DNA of 64,000 nucleotides, taken from contig CM067082.1 of NCBI GenBank assembly GCA_034008185.1, positions 129,829,988 through 129,893,987 of the forward strand. The letters are read 5' to 3'. The position numbers and the translations under genes are program-made. The first letter of the stretch is position 1. Every line of letters begins with the position of its first letter. The notes under the pieces are model-generated. The model saw only the letters and a program-made list of their open reading frames with translations, was not told where the DNA came from and made no database searches. Of the stretch, positions 1 through 11,414 are shown in pieces. Origin of the DNA: Gorsachius magnificus (Eukaryota > Chordata > Aves > Pelecaniformes > Ardeidae).

Positions 1-2829
1 CTTTAAGTGACATCTATTAATAGTTCCATTTGAGAATATTGGATAAAGGAAAGCACAGATCTAGAGAAGATGCATGTTCTACTTATCTGCTAATCAGCAA
101 TATGAACCAAAAGCATCTTGCTATATATAGAAGATGCAACATCTGAGATGGCAGTAAATTCCAATGCTATTTTACTTCTAAAATTCAAAATGTCTGCAAG
201 AAAGAGATGGACTAATATATCCCCTTTCTTAGCTGTGGATCTTTTTGCAGAAGTGAAGGTTCCCACTGAAATCAAAGACTTTCTGCTGATTTTATACAAA
301 ACCACCCCAGTCCCTGCATTTGTGTGAAACAGAGTTTTCCATCTTATTCTGGGAAAAAAAACTGAGGATGGGGTAGAATTAATATTAAAAAAAAGTCATA
401 TTTTGCTCTCAGTAATATCTTTATAACTCTGCAAAGGTTGTAAATGTCACTTGAAGTGTCACATGCTTGGCTAAGGACAGAATTTGCCACTCAGCTTGCA
501 GGATAAAGAAGGACTACAGAGCTCTTTAGGACATCTGCATTTCGCTTAGCTCTACCGTACAGTACAGCCTATAGGAAGTAAAATCTGTTTCCAAAACTGG
601 TTTAGCCAGCCATGTTTAACTAGATTTAAGGATGAGCCTAATTTTACAGGTGTAATAAAATGATTCTTTCAACAGTCGTCTTTCCAACTCCAGCTGCTAC
701 TGTGGCAAAAAGAGAGTGAATTTGATAAAAAAGAAATTCTACCAGAACATCATTATTCTATACCAATCCTCAAGTGTGTTTTCAGATTCCTGTGAAAAGC
801 TAGGGCCAGCACAAGTCTGAGTACCTCTCAGACTCTCTTATCAGTGCAGAGAACTGGCCCTGCATAAAGGAGCAGCAAGAAGTGCAAAGATTAATTTTGA
901 AGTCCTCACAGTTTGTGTCTGTAATACTTGTAGAGAGTGTGAACTATCCTCTCAGTCACGCCTGTCACAGGAGAGACAGACTAAATAGCAATCCATAGCA
1001 GTTTGAACACTGGGAACCTTCTATCCTCTTTGATTATTTCATGCACTCCGTTCCCCCCAGCTTTACTTGGTCATGCCTTCCCTTCCCATCAAGGGGATCA
1101 CTGCTGGTCTGGGAAAGCTGGACTGAAAGTCTTGTTGGTTTCATGTGGTACAGCTGTTTGCAGTTACACATGTGTCCCTAGGCCTCCTCCAGCAATGACC
1201 GGTGCATTTCAGAGCTTATCTCCCACAGGACAAGGCTTCCCCAATCTCAACAGTCTATATGCAGAAGCACAATGCATCATCAGCTTCCTAGCTGGTTCTT
1301 TTGACAAATGTATAGTGCGCATCTCTACGCTTTTTAGAGTCCCACATGTCTGTTCGGGTCAGGCTGTTATTGCCGTTTACAACCAGCCCATACTGGCTGT
1401 AGCTCACTATAGTAGGCTTGTATTGAGAATTCAAAGGCTTACTTTGAGACGTTCATGCACAAACACACAAACACAATTATCTGCAACCCACAAGCATTCA
1501 CAATCTAAGGCATTCCTCTTCTACCAAAATGCATGAACTTCTAAGAAAACCCAGGATTTCCATCATAATGGAAGTCTGAGAGTGAATGAATGTGTATCTG
1601 TATACCATGTACACATGTAGTGTGTATGCAATTGGGAAGCAAAGGCCCAAGTGTAAAACAGGCAACGAGACAAACTGACAGTAGGTGCCTCAGGGGTCAA
1701 CAGATCAACTCACTAAATAGCTTCAGTTCTTCTAAACCAACTTCTACTTTCAGCGTGAGTATAAAACTTGCTTATGAGAAGGAACAATAGAATTGAACCT
1801 GCTATGAAACACAGTTATTCAGATGTGTAGCTTTTATGATCTTCTCTTGAAATTGAAGCACAAAAAAATGGCTAACGTATTGATTGAACTTAAAAAACCC
1901 AGAGAATATTACCGGTTGTAAAAGCAACCAGCACTCACTTTTGTTTGCTTCATTCATTTTCCCTATTCATCCTGTTTCCAGATCATTAATGAAGACTAAA
2001 AACAGTCCTAAATTGCACCATTTAGCAAACTCTGTATTTTATATTTCCATGTTTAGAAAACACTGTTTATTTTGTCAGTATCCAATCCATAACAGTAGTT
2101 TGCCTCTTATCCCAAAATATCTGTATTTCCACATAGCTTTTTATGAAGAGTTTGACTGCAGCATTTCTGAATAAAAATAAATTACGACTGTCAGTTCCTG
2201 TTTACCTACTGTTTTGCTGACCAGCTTGACAATATCTTTCTAATAGGTGGGAGCTGTATTTTTTTCCTTTCCAGAATCCATCTAGGTTCAGTCACATCAC
2301 ATCTTACCATGTTCCAGGGTTTCAAAGGAAGTTTACAAAGGAATACAAAGTCTTTATATGAAGCTTGTATTTTACTCAAATGCATTAAATAATAGGGTTT
2401 ACATAATGGAGGAGCTGCATTACCTGTGTTAGGCAGGCAATTGAGCTGAATAATGGTAGTTTAAACTTTTAAAGTGAATGAAATCTATATTCACCCAGAC
2501 ATTTTACAGTTTCAGGATTCATTGTTTGTTTCAAACCATTTTTTGAATGCTGTCATAATGCTCTCAGTTAGGTAACATGAGTCATTTTGAGAGTAAGGTA
2601 AAAAGTTACCTTCCAGAACTTCTGCATGCCGTGCATTTTAGAAAAGAAAATTAACTTATTTTTGTAAGTGGTAGAGACATGTAATTCTTCAGTTCCTTTA
2701 GAGATTTGGGTGGACCTAATTTATGTGGCTTTTTCCTAGGAAAACTGAAAAAAATATCTGAAACATCTAAAAAAGCTTCATAATCAATGTATTTTTTTGA
2801 GAAAGATGAAGTAGTAGAGCATTGGAGAA
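1..2829. other. AT-rich stretch, no gene recognised
   Basis: I see no exon, RNA gene or recognisable transposon here. A 177-codon open frame on the plus strand (1003-1536) is the longest in the stretch, but it has no recognisable domain. It is discussed under findings. Confidence 0.5.
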
Positions 2830-4260
2830 TGTCATAGCATAAGTGTTGAAAAGGGAGGAAAAAAGAATTTAGGCCAGTCTATGTCAATTCTGAAAAAGTC
2901 TGGAAAAGATAGTCAAAACAATTATTTGCAAGTGCAGGGATGATAGTAAGGAGATGAACAGCAGTCAAGAACGAATTGAGTCAAACAAACCTTCATGACA
3001 AAGGAATGGATGTTATGGACAGGGAAGAAGCTACAGAGATCCTGTGACTTTAATCTATTAACTCACATCTCACAAAATGTTCCTGTAAGCAAGCTGTGGG
3101 AAACGTTTGATTCCTTATGAAACTTCTATTCTGTTGCAGCAAAACTGGCTGGACAGCTCGGTCCAGAAAATAAGTTTTCAACAATTCACTTTCACATAGA
3201 AGGACATGTCAAGTAGCATTCTGAAAATTATAATAACCTTTGGTATTTTCATTAGCAGTCTTGCTGATGGAATACAAAATGGCCTTACTACATTTACAAA
3301 TGACACCAAGCTGAATGAGGATATGTTGGGGACAGCGTTCGAAATAAAAAAGTCTGAACAAATTTGAGAGATCATTCGGAAAGAGTAAAATTAATTTCTG
3401 TGAAGGTAAATGCAAGGTGGTCAACTGCACAAATATAGGCTGGTAGCATTTATTCAGAAAAGCATCTGGGCTTTTGTGGATCACAAACTGAGTGCAAGAC
3501 AGTAATACCACACCATCACAGATAAGGCAAACTGCGTAGTGGAATAAATAAACGTGAGGATAGTATACCAAACAGGAGAAGAAATCTTTCCTGGCCACTC
3601 AGCTCAGCTGAACTCAGTACAGAGTTCTCTTCTGAGCCCCATGTTTCAAGGAAGTTGTGAACTAGGCTATGCAGTCTATGCCTGTGATAGAGCAAAGAGA
3701 ATGATCAAGTTCTACAAAACGTGACCTACCTACTAAAAATCTGAAGCTATTCAACCTAAATAAAAGAAGGCTGAGAGGGGATACAATAACATATTCAAAG
3801 TTGCATAAAATCAGAATGGAAAAGAATAAATAATCTGAAAGGCCTGTTACCATGTTTCCAGTAAAGGCAAGAAACAGAAGCTCAAAGAAAGTAAGTACAA
3901 GAAAAGATGATATAACCAAAAACCTTCTCAACCTTTAACTATATTCAGCTGATGGACTTCCTGAACTGGAGGTAGTTTTCATGTATTTAATAGCTCTCAG
4001 CAGACAGGATTTTGAGAGATTGGTACAGCGATAAAGAAAAAATCTATTCTCCATGCATGGATGGATAGGACTGTGAGTAATAGACTTCAATTACAGCAAC
4101 AACAATTTAGGGTAGGTATTAAAAAAAATAAGTATCTCTTGGTAATGGATAATGAAGTACAAGGGCAGCTGGCCTGCAGAGCTTGTGGAGTCTTCAACAT
4201 TACAGATCATTAAGAACAGACCAACACCTTGTGGTATTGATGTAAGTATCTATAACACGT
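2830..4260 (+). mobile_element. Ancient, heavily decayed CR1 LINE copy
   Basis: The order of decayed segments follows the CR1 reverse transcriptase region. There is a stretch near 2960-3000 resembling the 'nucleotides before the DFSKAF box' region. A segment at 3270-3420 resembles the FADDTKLG box followed by the 'cDKCKVLHLG'-like region (acaaatgacaccaagctgaa at about 3297). A segment at 3745-3800 resembles the CR1 sequence 'gagaagaaggctgagagggg'. The frame is broken throughout by stops and indels, so no protein is made. The level of decay is like that of the copies at 16.7 and 33.9 kb, which suggests an insertion predating modern bird orders. The boundaries are approximate because both ends fade into background. 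The alternative is a related L3-type LINE. Confidence 0.65.
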
Positions 4261-5758
4261 AGCACGTCCTGTGTGGTGGCAAGTGGAAGGAGAATAAAAC
4301 TGATTTATGATCCTCTCTATTCCCATCTTTCTGTAATTCTCCTTACTTCTCCTTACTCCTCTCCTTATTTTCATTCTTTTTTGACATTCTTTCAGTGATA
4401 CTGAATGTTCTCTCTTTCCTAACAGACTAGCTCCAAACTAGGTAGCTTCCTAAGCAATTAACTACACACACATCACTAATTTTGTTTCTTTCCTATTGCT
4501 TTATCAAAGGAAATTTTGGGATGAATACTTAGATTGTTCATATTTTTAGATTTTCTCATTTTTCCAGGTTGTTCTTCCTTTTTTTTTTCCTCTCATAAGT
4601 TTTCATCTGTGTTCCCTTATATCTGAAATAGGAAATCTATGCATATGCCATTTGCTTTCTGCATTTTAGAGTAAGCATCAGAAAAAGACTCTTCTAATTA
4701 GTGTGTTTCTATACGCAATGAAAATACCACACTGAAAGCAAATGTAGCTCTCCTACTGGCTGGCAAGTATTTCTGGGAGAAAATAATTTCCGTCCAAAGA
4801 GCAGTACTAAGTCTATGCACTACTTAGTGATATGGTCACATGCTATCTCTTTATTCTGATTGAATTCTATATTCATTCAGCTAAAGCTGTCTCTCATTTA
4901 AATCTTCTGTCCAAATGATCAGAGAGAGAAATGTGTGAACAATTTATGACCCTGAAAGGGAATAGAAGAGTGGTATATAACATTTTAAGAAAACTTGTCC
5001 TCTTTCACTGTTCTGTACTCATAGTAAAATAACTCACTGAGTGTGTCTGAAAACATAGATCTCTGTGTTGTCAATTCATTTTAGATAAACAAGCAGTTTT
5101 TCACTTACTAGCAACTCAGATCAAAATGAAAGCTCTTAATTTATAGGTGAAAGTGTATTGAATGAATGCTAATAAAAACATCTCACTGCTTTTCATGACA
5201 AAAGGCAAATTTATTTAAACTGCCATAAACAGGAGAGATACATACATATATAAAGAGAAAAACCTGCAAATCATTAATGGAAGGAATTACTAAACTAATA
5301 CAGTGTGTTGCTCAGAAGGGATGTCCATGAAATAAATCAGTGCCATATCCATAAGCTTACTCTTGTTATCAGTATATCCAATAAGTTTTCAAAATGAGGA
5401 AAAATATCTACTTTTGAGAGTCTAGGCTGTGACATTAGTCTTGAATGTTTGAGCTAGAAAAAAACACTAACTTAATAAACCTGCATTTAATTACAAGTCT
5501 TTTCACCGTACATTAAAATTAATCAGTACTTCCTTTGTGTTTCTCCTCTTCTGCATAACATGTGGGTCCAGATGGTTCTCAAAGACTGTAATTTCTAGGG
5601 ATTTTGAACAACACATTTGTATTCTGTAATAGAAGGCATTTGATCCTTTATTTGATGTTGGTTCTCAGAAAATCCCTACCTTTAAAAATTCATGAGAGGA
5701 TTGGAGTGGTAATCTAAGCAGCTGGTCATTTTCCTGTTCAGTTCATTTAAATCTAGCC

Positions 5759-5791
5759 AAAAAAAAAAAAAAAAAAAGAAAGAAAAAAAAA
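5759..5791. repeat. A-rich simple repeat
   Basis: An A run of about 20 bases is followed by an aaag/aaaa-rich tail. It may be an old poly(A) tail or a simple repeat. I see no retrocopied body directly upstream. Confidence 0.85.
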
Positions 5792-7838
5792 TATTTTTAA
5801 GCAGGTTCATGGTTTCCAGGTCCTAATAAAGATAATAGACTGTGAAATTTGATCTGTAGAACTTAAAATGTCAAGTAACTCAGTAACTCAGCTAATGAAA
5901 ACAACTGACTACAGGGATAGTTATATTACATGATCTGTTGACAGCAAAAATGCACATTTTACTAGAGGTTTTTTTCCTCCACTATTTAAAAACACATCAT
6001 TTATGAGCAAATGGATGAGTCAATGGGTTGTTAGAAAGATATGTGACCTTTTCTTTTTAGCTAAGTGGTCAGAATATGACCCAAGTCAGTATGGAGTGAC
6101 AGCCAGTACTATCTGATGCGAATTCTGTGGCATGTACAAAATTAGCTCAATGTCTAATTCTAGTTCACCAAGATCAATTGTTCATTTTACAAGAATGATC
6201 AGTTGTTCAACTGCTAGCAGATCAGGATGAAAAATACAATCCAAGCTGATGGAAAGAACAAAAAAGGTTTTGTACTTAGGCATACCTTAGCCCTGAAGGG
6301 AAGTATTTTGATGATATACGTGCATTTCCATTACTTACGTCACATATGGAAGTGGAACAGCACATAGGAGTTGTATCATAAGTATATGTGCAAGTGCAAA
6401 CATTAAATCCTGGAAAAAGGTTTGTTTATTTTGTGGTACAAATGCACTATACGATAAATGATGTACACATATATATGTATTTGTGTGTGTTAATTTTATA
6501 TATTATATATGATATCTGTTATTATAACTAATGAAATTAAAATGTGCTAGATATGCACTTTTAAGTTTCTTTCCTAAAAAGTCCATTTCATTAAATTTTA
6601 CGGCTCAACGCCATGTTTTTATTTTTTCAGCTTTTAAAAAATAAGATTTTTTTCAAAATTCCCTGTGAAAATTTTATTCATATGTTTTTATCTCATTTCA
6701 TCTTTTATTCATTGTTTTCTCTCCTTCTTTTTCTTCTCCAAATTTCAACTATGATTTCTTTTTGTACTTGCCATCAGGAAAATACAAAGGATTTGGGTAT
6801 GTTAGATGGCAGGCTTCGTTTAGGGTTTATTTATTTATTTATTGGCAGATGCTGTGGCAGTATGCAGCAAATTCAAGTGGGAACAGAGAGAGAGGAGAGA
6901 GAAAGGAAACAGATCACCATTTGGGTTAATAGTGATTACCATAAACATGCATGTGGTACCACTCTCTCCAAATCTAATTACTGAAATGAATAGCAGGAGT
7001 AGAATTCTCTGATACATTGGTCCAAATGCATCCAGGGGATATGTATGAAAGAACAGCATTTGTCAAATCATCTTTGTCCCTTGTTCCAGAGTGCTCTGTG
7101 GGAAATATCTAAAGTGTAAACATGAGTGGATTATCAGCTCTCATGGTATCATTGTGTTGCACCTTTCCTCCAGCAAAGAGCATGAATGATTGTCTGTCTT
7201 TATAATGATCCTCCAGTGAAAGATGGTAGCGCTCATGGATTAGATGGAATTTAACATGCCAGAGAGAATATTTCCTCAGTCAAAATAAAAACTGACTTTC
7301 AAGTGAAATGTGTGTAAGTTACCATATTTGAATTTTAGTGAATTAAAGTGATTGAGATAGAAATTTACACTGGATTAAAAAATCTATTTAAAAATTGCAA
7401 AGCAGAATTTGAGAACTGGGATGCTAAGGGTTAAAATTCAGGGGAATTTAAACTGCAGTTTCAGCTTCTTTTTCAAATTGCTGTTCTAGTCTCTGGGTAG
7501 ATGATGCTCAGATAGGTTTGATTCCAAGCAGCCTAACACACATCTAATTTAGATTGTCACAACTGAAAAAAAAAGTGGGAAATCAAATCCTTTTGTTGGT
7601 GTTGCTTAGGAAACAGGAAAAGGAAGAAGAATTTCATCTGGGCTATAAAGAGTCAAATACAAAGTTATTATTGGTAATAACAAAAATACCCATGGAAATT
7701 TGCTGATGTGACTGAGTTTTGGTGCTTTGTGTGTTGTGCTCAGAATGATATGAATAGGTGAAATGTGTGAGTATTCAGTGCCCTCTGAAAATCAGAACCC
7801 TCCAATAAAGCATTCAGGACCTGAGGTGTTTTTTTGTC

Positions 7839-7869
<31 letters not shown>
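7839..7869. repeat. T run followed by (GT)n microsatellite
   Basis: Nineteen T residues are followed directly by six GT units. This is likely length-polymorphic. Confidence 0.9.
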
Positions 7870-8380
7870 TAAATCAGACTCCCATAAATTCACATTACAG
7901 TGCCATATAGTGACCAATAGAGCAGGGGTCAATAAAATCAATCACAGGGTCAGAGATTTGAAATGATGCACAACATGGACTGCATGAGCCCAAGAGCTGC
8001 AGCACCTTGAGGAACATATCTAGGAGAGAGAGAAGGCAGATCCCAGCTTCTCTGTCTGGAGTTGCCCCTTGCAGGGGGATGAAACATCACTGTTAGCATT
8101 ATTGAGAACATCAACTTTTGAAAAACAGCATCTCCTTCTTTCTGTTGATTTTCCAATGCACACTTACCTCTAATTTGAGCAAGAAAAATGCAGCCTGGCA
8201 CACCTCTTACTGCCCTTGGTTTAGAGGATTTCTAGCACAATACTGAGTATTTCCCTAAAGACATAGAGACCTGCGTGAGGGGAAGGACATGCCTCTGTGT
8301 TCTCTTTCTAGTACATTCCTTGAATAATCTTCACATTCTGTAATGATGTTGCCAAAGTGAAAGGAGCTGGAAGGGAGAAA

Positions 8381-8400
8381 GGGAAGGGAAGGGAAGGGAA
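8381..8400. repeat. (GGGAA)4 microsatellite
   Basis: Four perfect copies of the pentamer gggaa lie within a longer purine-rich stretch (8368-8405). Confidence 0.9.
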
Positions 8401-9762
8401 AGGATTTATGAATGAAATAGGGCAACAGTCTTTTTTAAAAACAAATACTGTTTTGCTGTAAGTGGATAAAAAAGAAAGTAACAGGTATTTCTTGTTGCTT
8501 TTGTTTTTTTTCAGGGATTTAAATTTGTAAGTTGAATTTGAATATATACGCTTTAGTTGTTTCTTGATAAGAAAGAACATAAATTTTCCTTTTATAGATA
8601 AAATGTAAACAGATTTTGTTGATTACTTCTCTTTCAAAACAGACTCTTCTTAAATTTTCTTGGCTGAAATATCATAATGTGTCATAGCATATCTGGCTAT
8701 TCCCATCAAGCCATGTAAGACCACCTTCTGTAACAGTATAGTGCATGCCTGATATGACAGGAAATTGAACAGGACAACACAGAGTTTCAGAACAGGACTT
8801 TTATCATGAGAACTTTGTTTTTGCTGAAATCCATTTAAGAAAACACATATCTAATCCCTTGAGCAATTTGCTCCATCTTCATTTCCAAATGCAAAATGGC
8901 TGTATTTAGCTCCAGTTATCTGAAGATGTTTAACAGACTGTGCTTTTCTTTGTAAATAATTGTGTTCCAGCAAATATTAACTAGGTTTATAGCAGCTGAA
9001 TCAGCCAGGAAGTTTTCTGTAACAAGTTGGTTTTAGGCCAAATACATTTCACACTAAGAGCTCACTAACCCTGAGACAGCCTGAGAAGCCAATCTCCCCA
9101 CACTATTTGGTTTTATTAGTTTAGTTTATCCAGCTTCATAAAGGTTATTTCTCATCCTTTTGCTCAGGAAAACACGATATTTATAAAGAACTGGATTTAC
9201 ACACACGTCAAAATAAGTAGTAGAGTGTTGAGTACTGCAGAGGTATCTTTAGATAGAAGGGGATTTACATTTTAACAGCAATTCTTCACAATATACGATA
9301 TTTTTGTCATCACCTCCTATTTCATCCACAGAGCTCATGTGGGCACATGGAGATTGAGCCTGTCTTTAAATCAAAATTAAACAAAGAAGATTTTTCCTGC
9401 TTACGGACAGATGGCGGATTATTACAGGTATTCTCAGATGGTTCCTCTGTGCTTATGTGGACATATGTCAATGAAAAGTGAGTTGCTGCCAGGCTGGACT
9501 CGTGATTTCTTGCTGAGGAGAAGTTATATCCCAGTCTCTTTACTAGTACATGAAAATATTAATAAATTACCTTTCTTACAGTATGGGAGCTTACTGTTAT
9601 GGTGAACTACTAGATTAAATTAAGTAATTATACACCATTAGACTAAATATTATGATTTGATTATGAGATCAATTCAATAATCGCTCATCTTTGACACATT
9701 TATAATAAAACTCATTGGAACTACCCTCTAGCTCTTAGGATCCCAGTACAAAAACCTACAAT

Positions 9763-9930
9763 TTAGTTTCTTTACCAAAAATCTACAATTCAAACCTAAA
9801 TCCATTCTCAGGTAAATAGTGGTATCCTCATCTGAATCACAAACAATTTGAAAAACCCTTGGTAATGAAGCATAGGCTGGTATAAATTGAATTGCAAATG
9901 CTCCACACAAGTGCTTCTGTTCTCTGTAGA
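9763..9930 (-). other. Exon-like segment, unrecognised
   Basis: On the minus strand, an acceptor-like sequence (ctatctctacag, ending near 9931) opens a continuous frame of about 55 codons. The frame closes at a donor-like TTG|GTAAAG near 9763. The reading contains a mixed hydrophobic and acidic peptide, including CDSDEDTTIYL. I do not recognise any protein family. The flanking sequence is unannotated, and an open frame of this length can occur by chance. It is listed only as a candidate exon, possibly a decayed one. It lies 1.2 kb downstream, on the same strand, of another exon-like segment at 11.1-11.4 kb. Confidence 0.15.
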
Positions 9931-10140
9931 GATAGTGATTGCAAGCTTTGAGGAAATACATTGCTCAGTTGCTCAGCCACAACTTGGTATTTTAAAGAAA
10001 AGCTCAAGTAAAACTCCTCAACTCCCCTCTGAGAGAACAGGGAAATGGAGCAGTAGAAAATAAACACTTACTTAGGCTCCAGAACGTAATCTGATCAGCT
10101 TTCACCAATGAACTAATTTATCTGGAATTACCCATTAGAG

Positions 10141-10258
10141 CCTCAATCCTGCAAACTACTGAGCATTCTTTCTCTTCTCCAGCAAAATACTTAAGCATGT
10201 GCTTAATCTTAAACATAAGCAATCTTTGGGATTTGCTTGACTGGGCCAGACTACACAC
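10141..10258. repeat. Old reptile-type interspersed repeat fragment
   Basis: The segment opens with ctcaatcctgcaaact, contains the perfect palindrome taagcatgtgctta at 10192-10205, and closes with atttgcttgactgggccaga. From memory, this arrangement is typical of an old interspersed repeat that is abundant in turtles and other reptiles and survives as fossils in birds. I do not assert a family name. It is decayed, with indels in the hairpin portion. Confidence 0.5.
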
Positions 10259-11122
10259 TGCTTCACAGAATCAAGCACTAAACTGTCATCTATGAATTAA
10301 CTCCTTGCCATTTTCCCTTAAAATCCTTCAAATCACCTGCTTGTTAAGTTTACACTCTGTTAAACTGAAGTGCAAATATATATTGGACAAAATAGTCTCT
10401 TTGCTGCTTGCTGAAGGACGCCAATAAAATGATACAATTTCTTTTAAGTTATTTAACATCTGACCTAATAAAACAATATTCTGTAAGAAAAAAAAAAACC
10501 AACAACACCCCAAATTCCTCAATACACTCTGTCATTTTTTTCCATGAGTATTTTATATTTCTTACTCCTATACGGAGATGTTAAACACCTGCGACGGGAC
10601 ATATGAAATTATTCTGCTCTTAGGCAAGACAAATATAATAGTACACACCACAGTGTGCAGGAAACACGCAACTATGAATCTCTTGGAGTGAAAACTGGTA
10701 GAATTAAGAATTCTTAATTATATCAAGAATATTAAGAATATTTCTAATAAGTGCAATCTATTCTTGTTAGAACTGCGAAATTTTTATAAGCCATAACTAC
10801 TAGAAAAGCTAGGTTAAAATGAAATCTGCAGATGGACAATATTAAAAAATGTCTCACTTTTGTTGAGTAATAATTTGCTATCTATCTCCTGGAATAATGT
10901 AAAAAATCCTAAAATTAAAAATGCAGAAGGACATTAAAGTGAATATTTTGTGTACAAGGTTTAAATTCACTTTATCATGCATTTACTTGAATGTTTATCT
11001 CTAATGAACACAATATAAAGAAAATGTAAAAACTTTCATTGAGCGTAAGGTGTAAAATATTTATGGAAGGTTTGTAATACAGAAAAAACGAAATATTCCG
11101 TCCTTATAACAATCAACTATTT

Positions 11123-11414
11123 ACCTCTCAGTATCTCTCCAAAAACCTATCAAACTTGCAATCTACAAAAATCATACCAAATGATGACTTGATATGAGTC
11201 TCAGCATATGTAGGAAAGCCCAGTGGGATTTGAAAGGTATCATCTTCACTATCGCTGCTGTCATGATACAACTGAATACCCATTTCACAGACGCTTAAGA
11301 TATCTTTAAATAAATTAAAAGTATCTCTTGGGAGGTTACCAGCAGAAGTTCTTTCCAGTTCTATCTCAGATTGCAATTTAGAATTTAGTAATATCACCTT
11401 GCTTACCTTTCTCA
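11123..11414 (-). other. Exon-like segment, unrecognised
   Basis: On the minus strand a long T-rich tract (about 11420-11450) precedes an AG near 11414. About 95 codons then stay open to a TGA near 11128, followed five bases later by a donor-like AG|GTAAAT. A second donor-like TTTG|GTATGA lies near 11177. The peptide is of balanced composition, with an acidic serine/aspartate patch (HDSSDSEDDTF) in its second half. No family is recognised. The stop just before the donor argues for a last coding exon, a degraded exon or coincidence. Confidence 0.2.

Larger units (their letters stand above)
4261..10140. other. AT-rich intergenic stretch with short simple repeats
   Basis: Nothing gene-like is recognised. 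The stretch contains an A run, a T run with a (GT) tail and a short (GGGAA) tract, each listed separately, plus one weak exon-like segment on the minus strand near 9.8-9.93 kb. Confidence 0.45.

Noticed and set aside
6613..6984. 123-codon plus-strand frame with a hydrophobic N-terminus
   Set aside because: The hydrophobic run comes from T-rich DNA (Phe/Leu codons). There is no domain and no supporting context.
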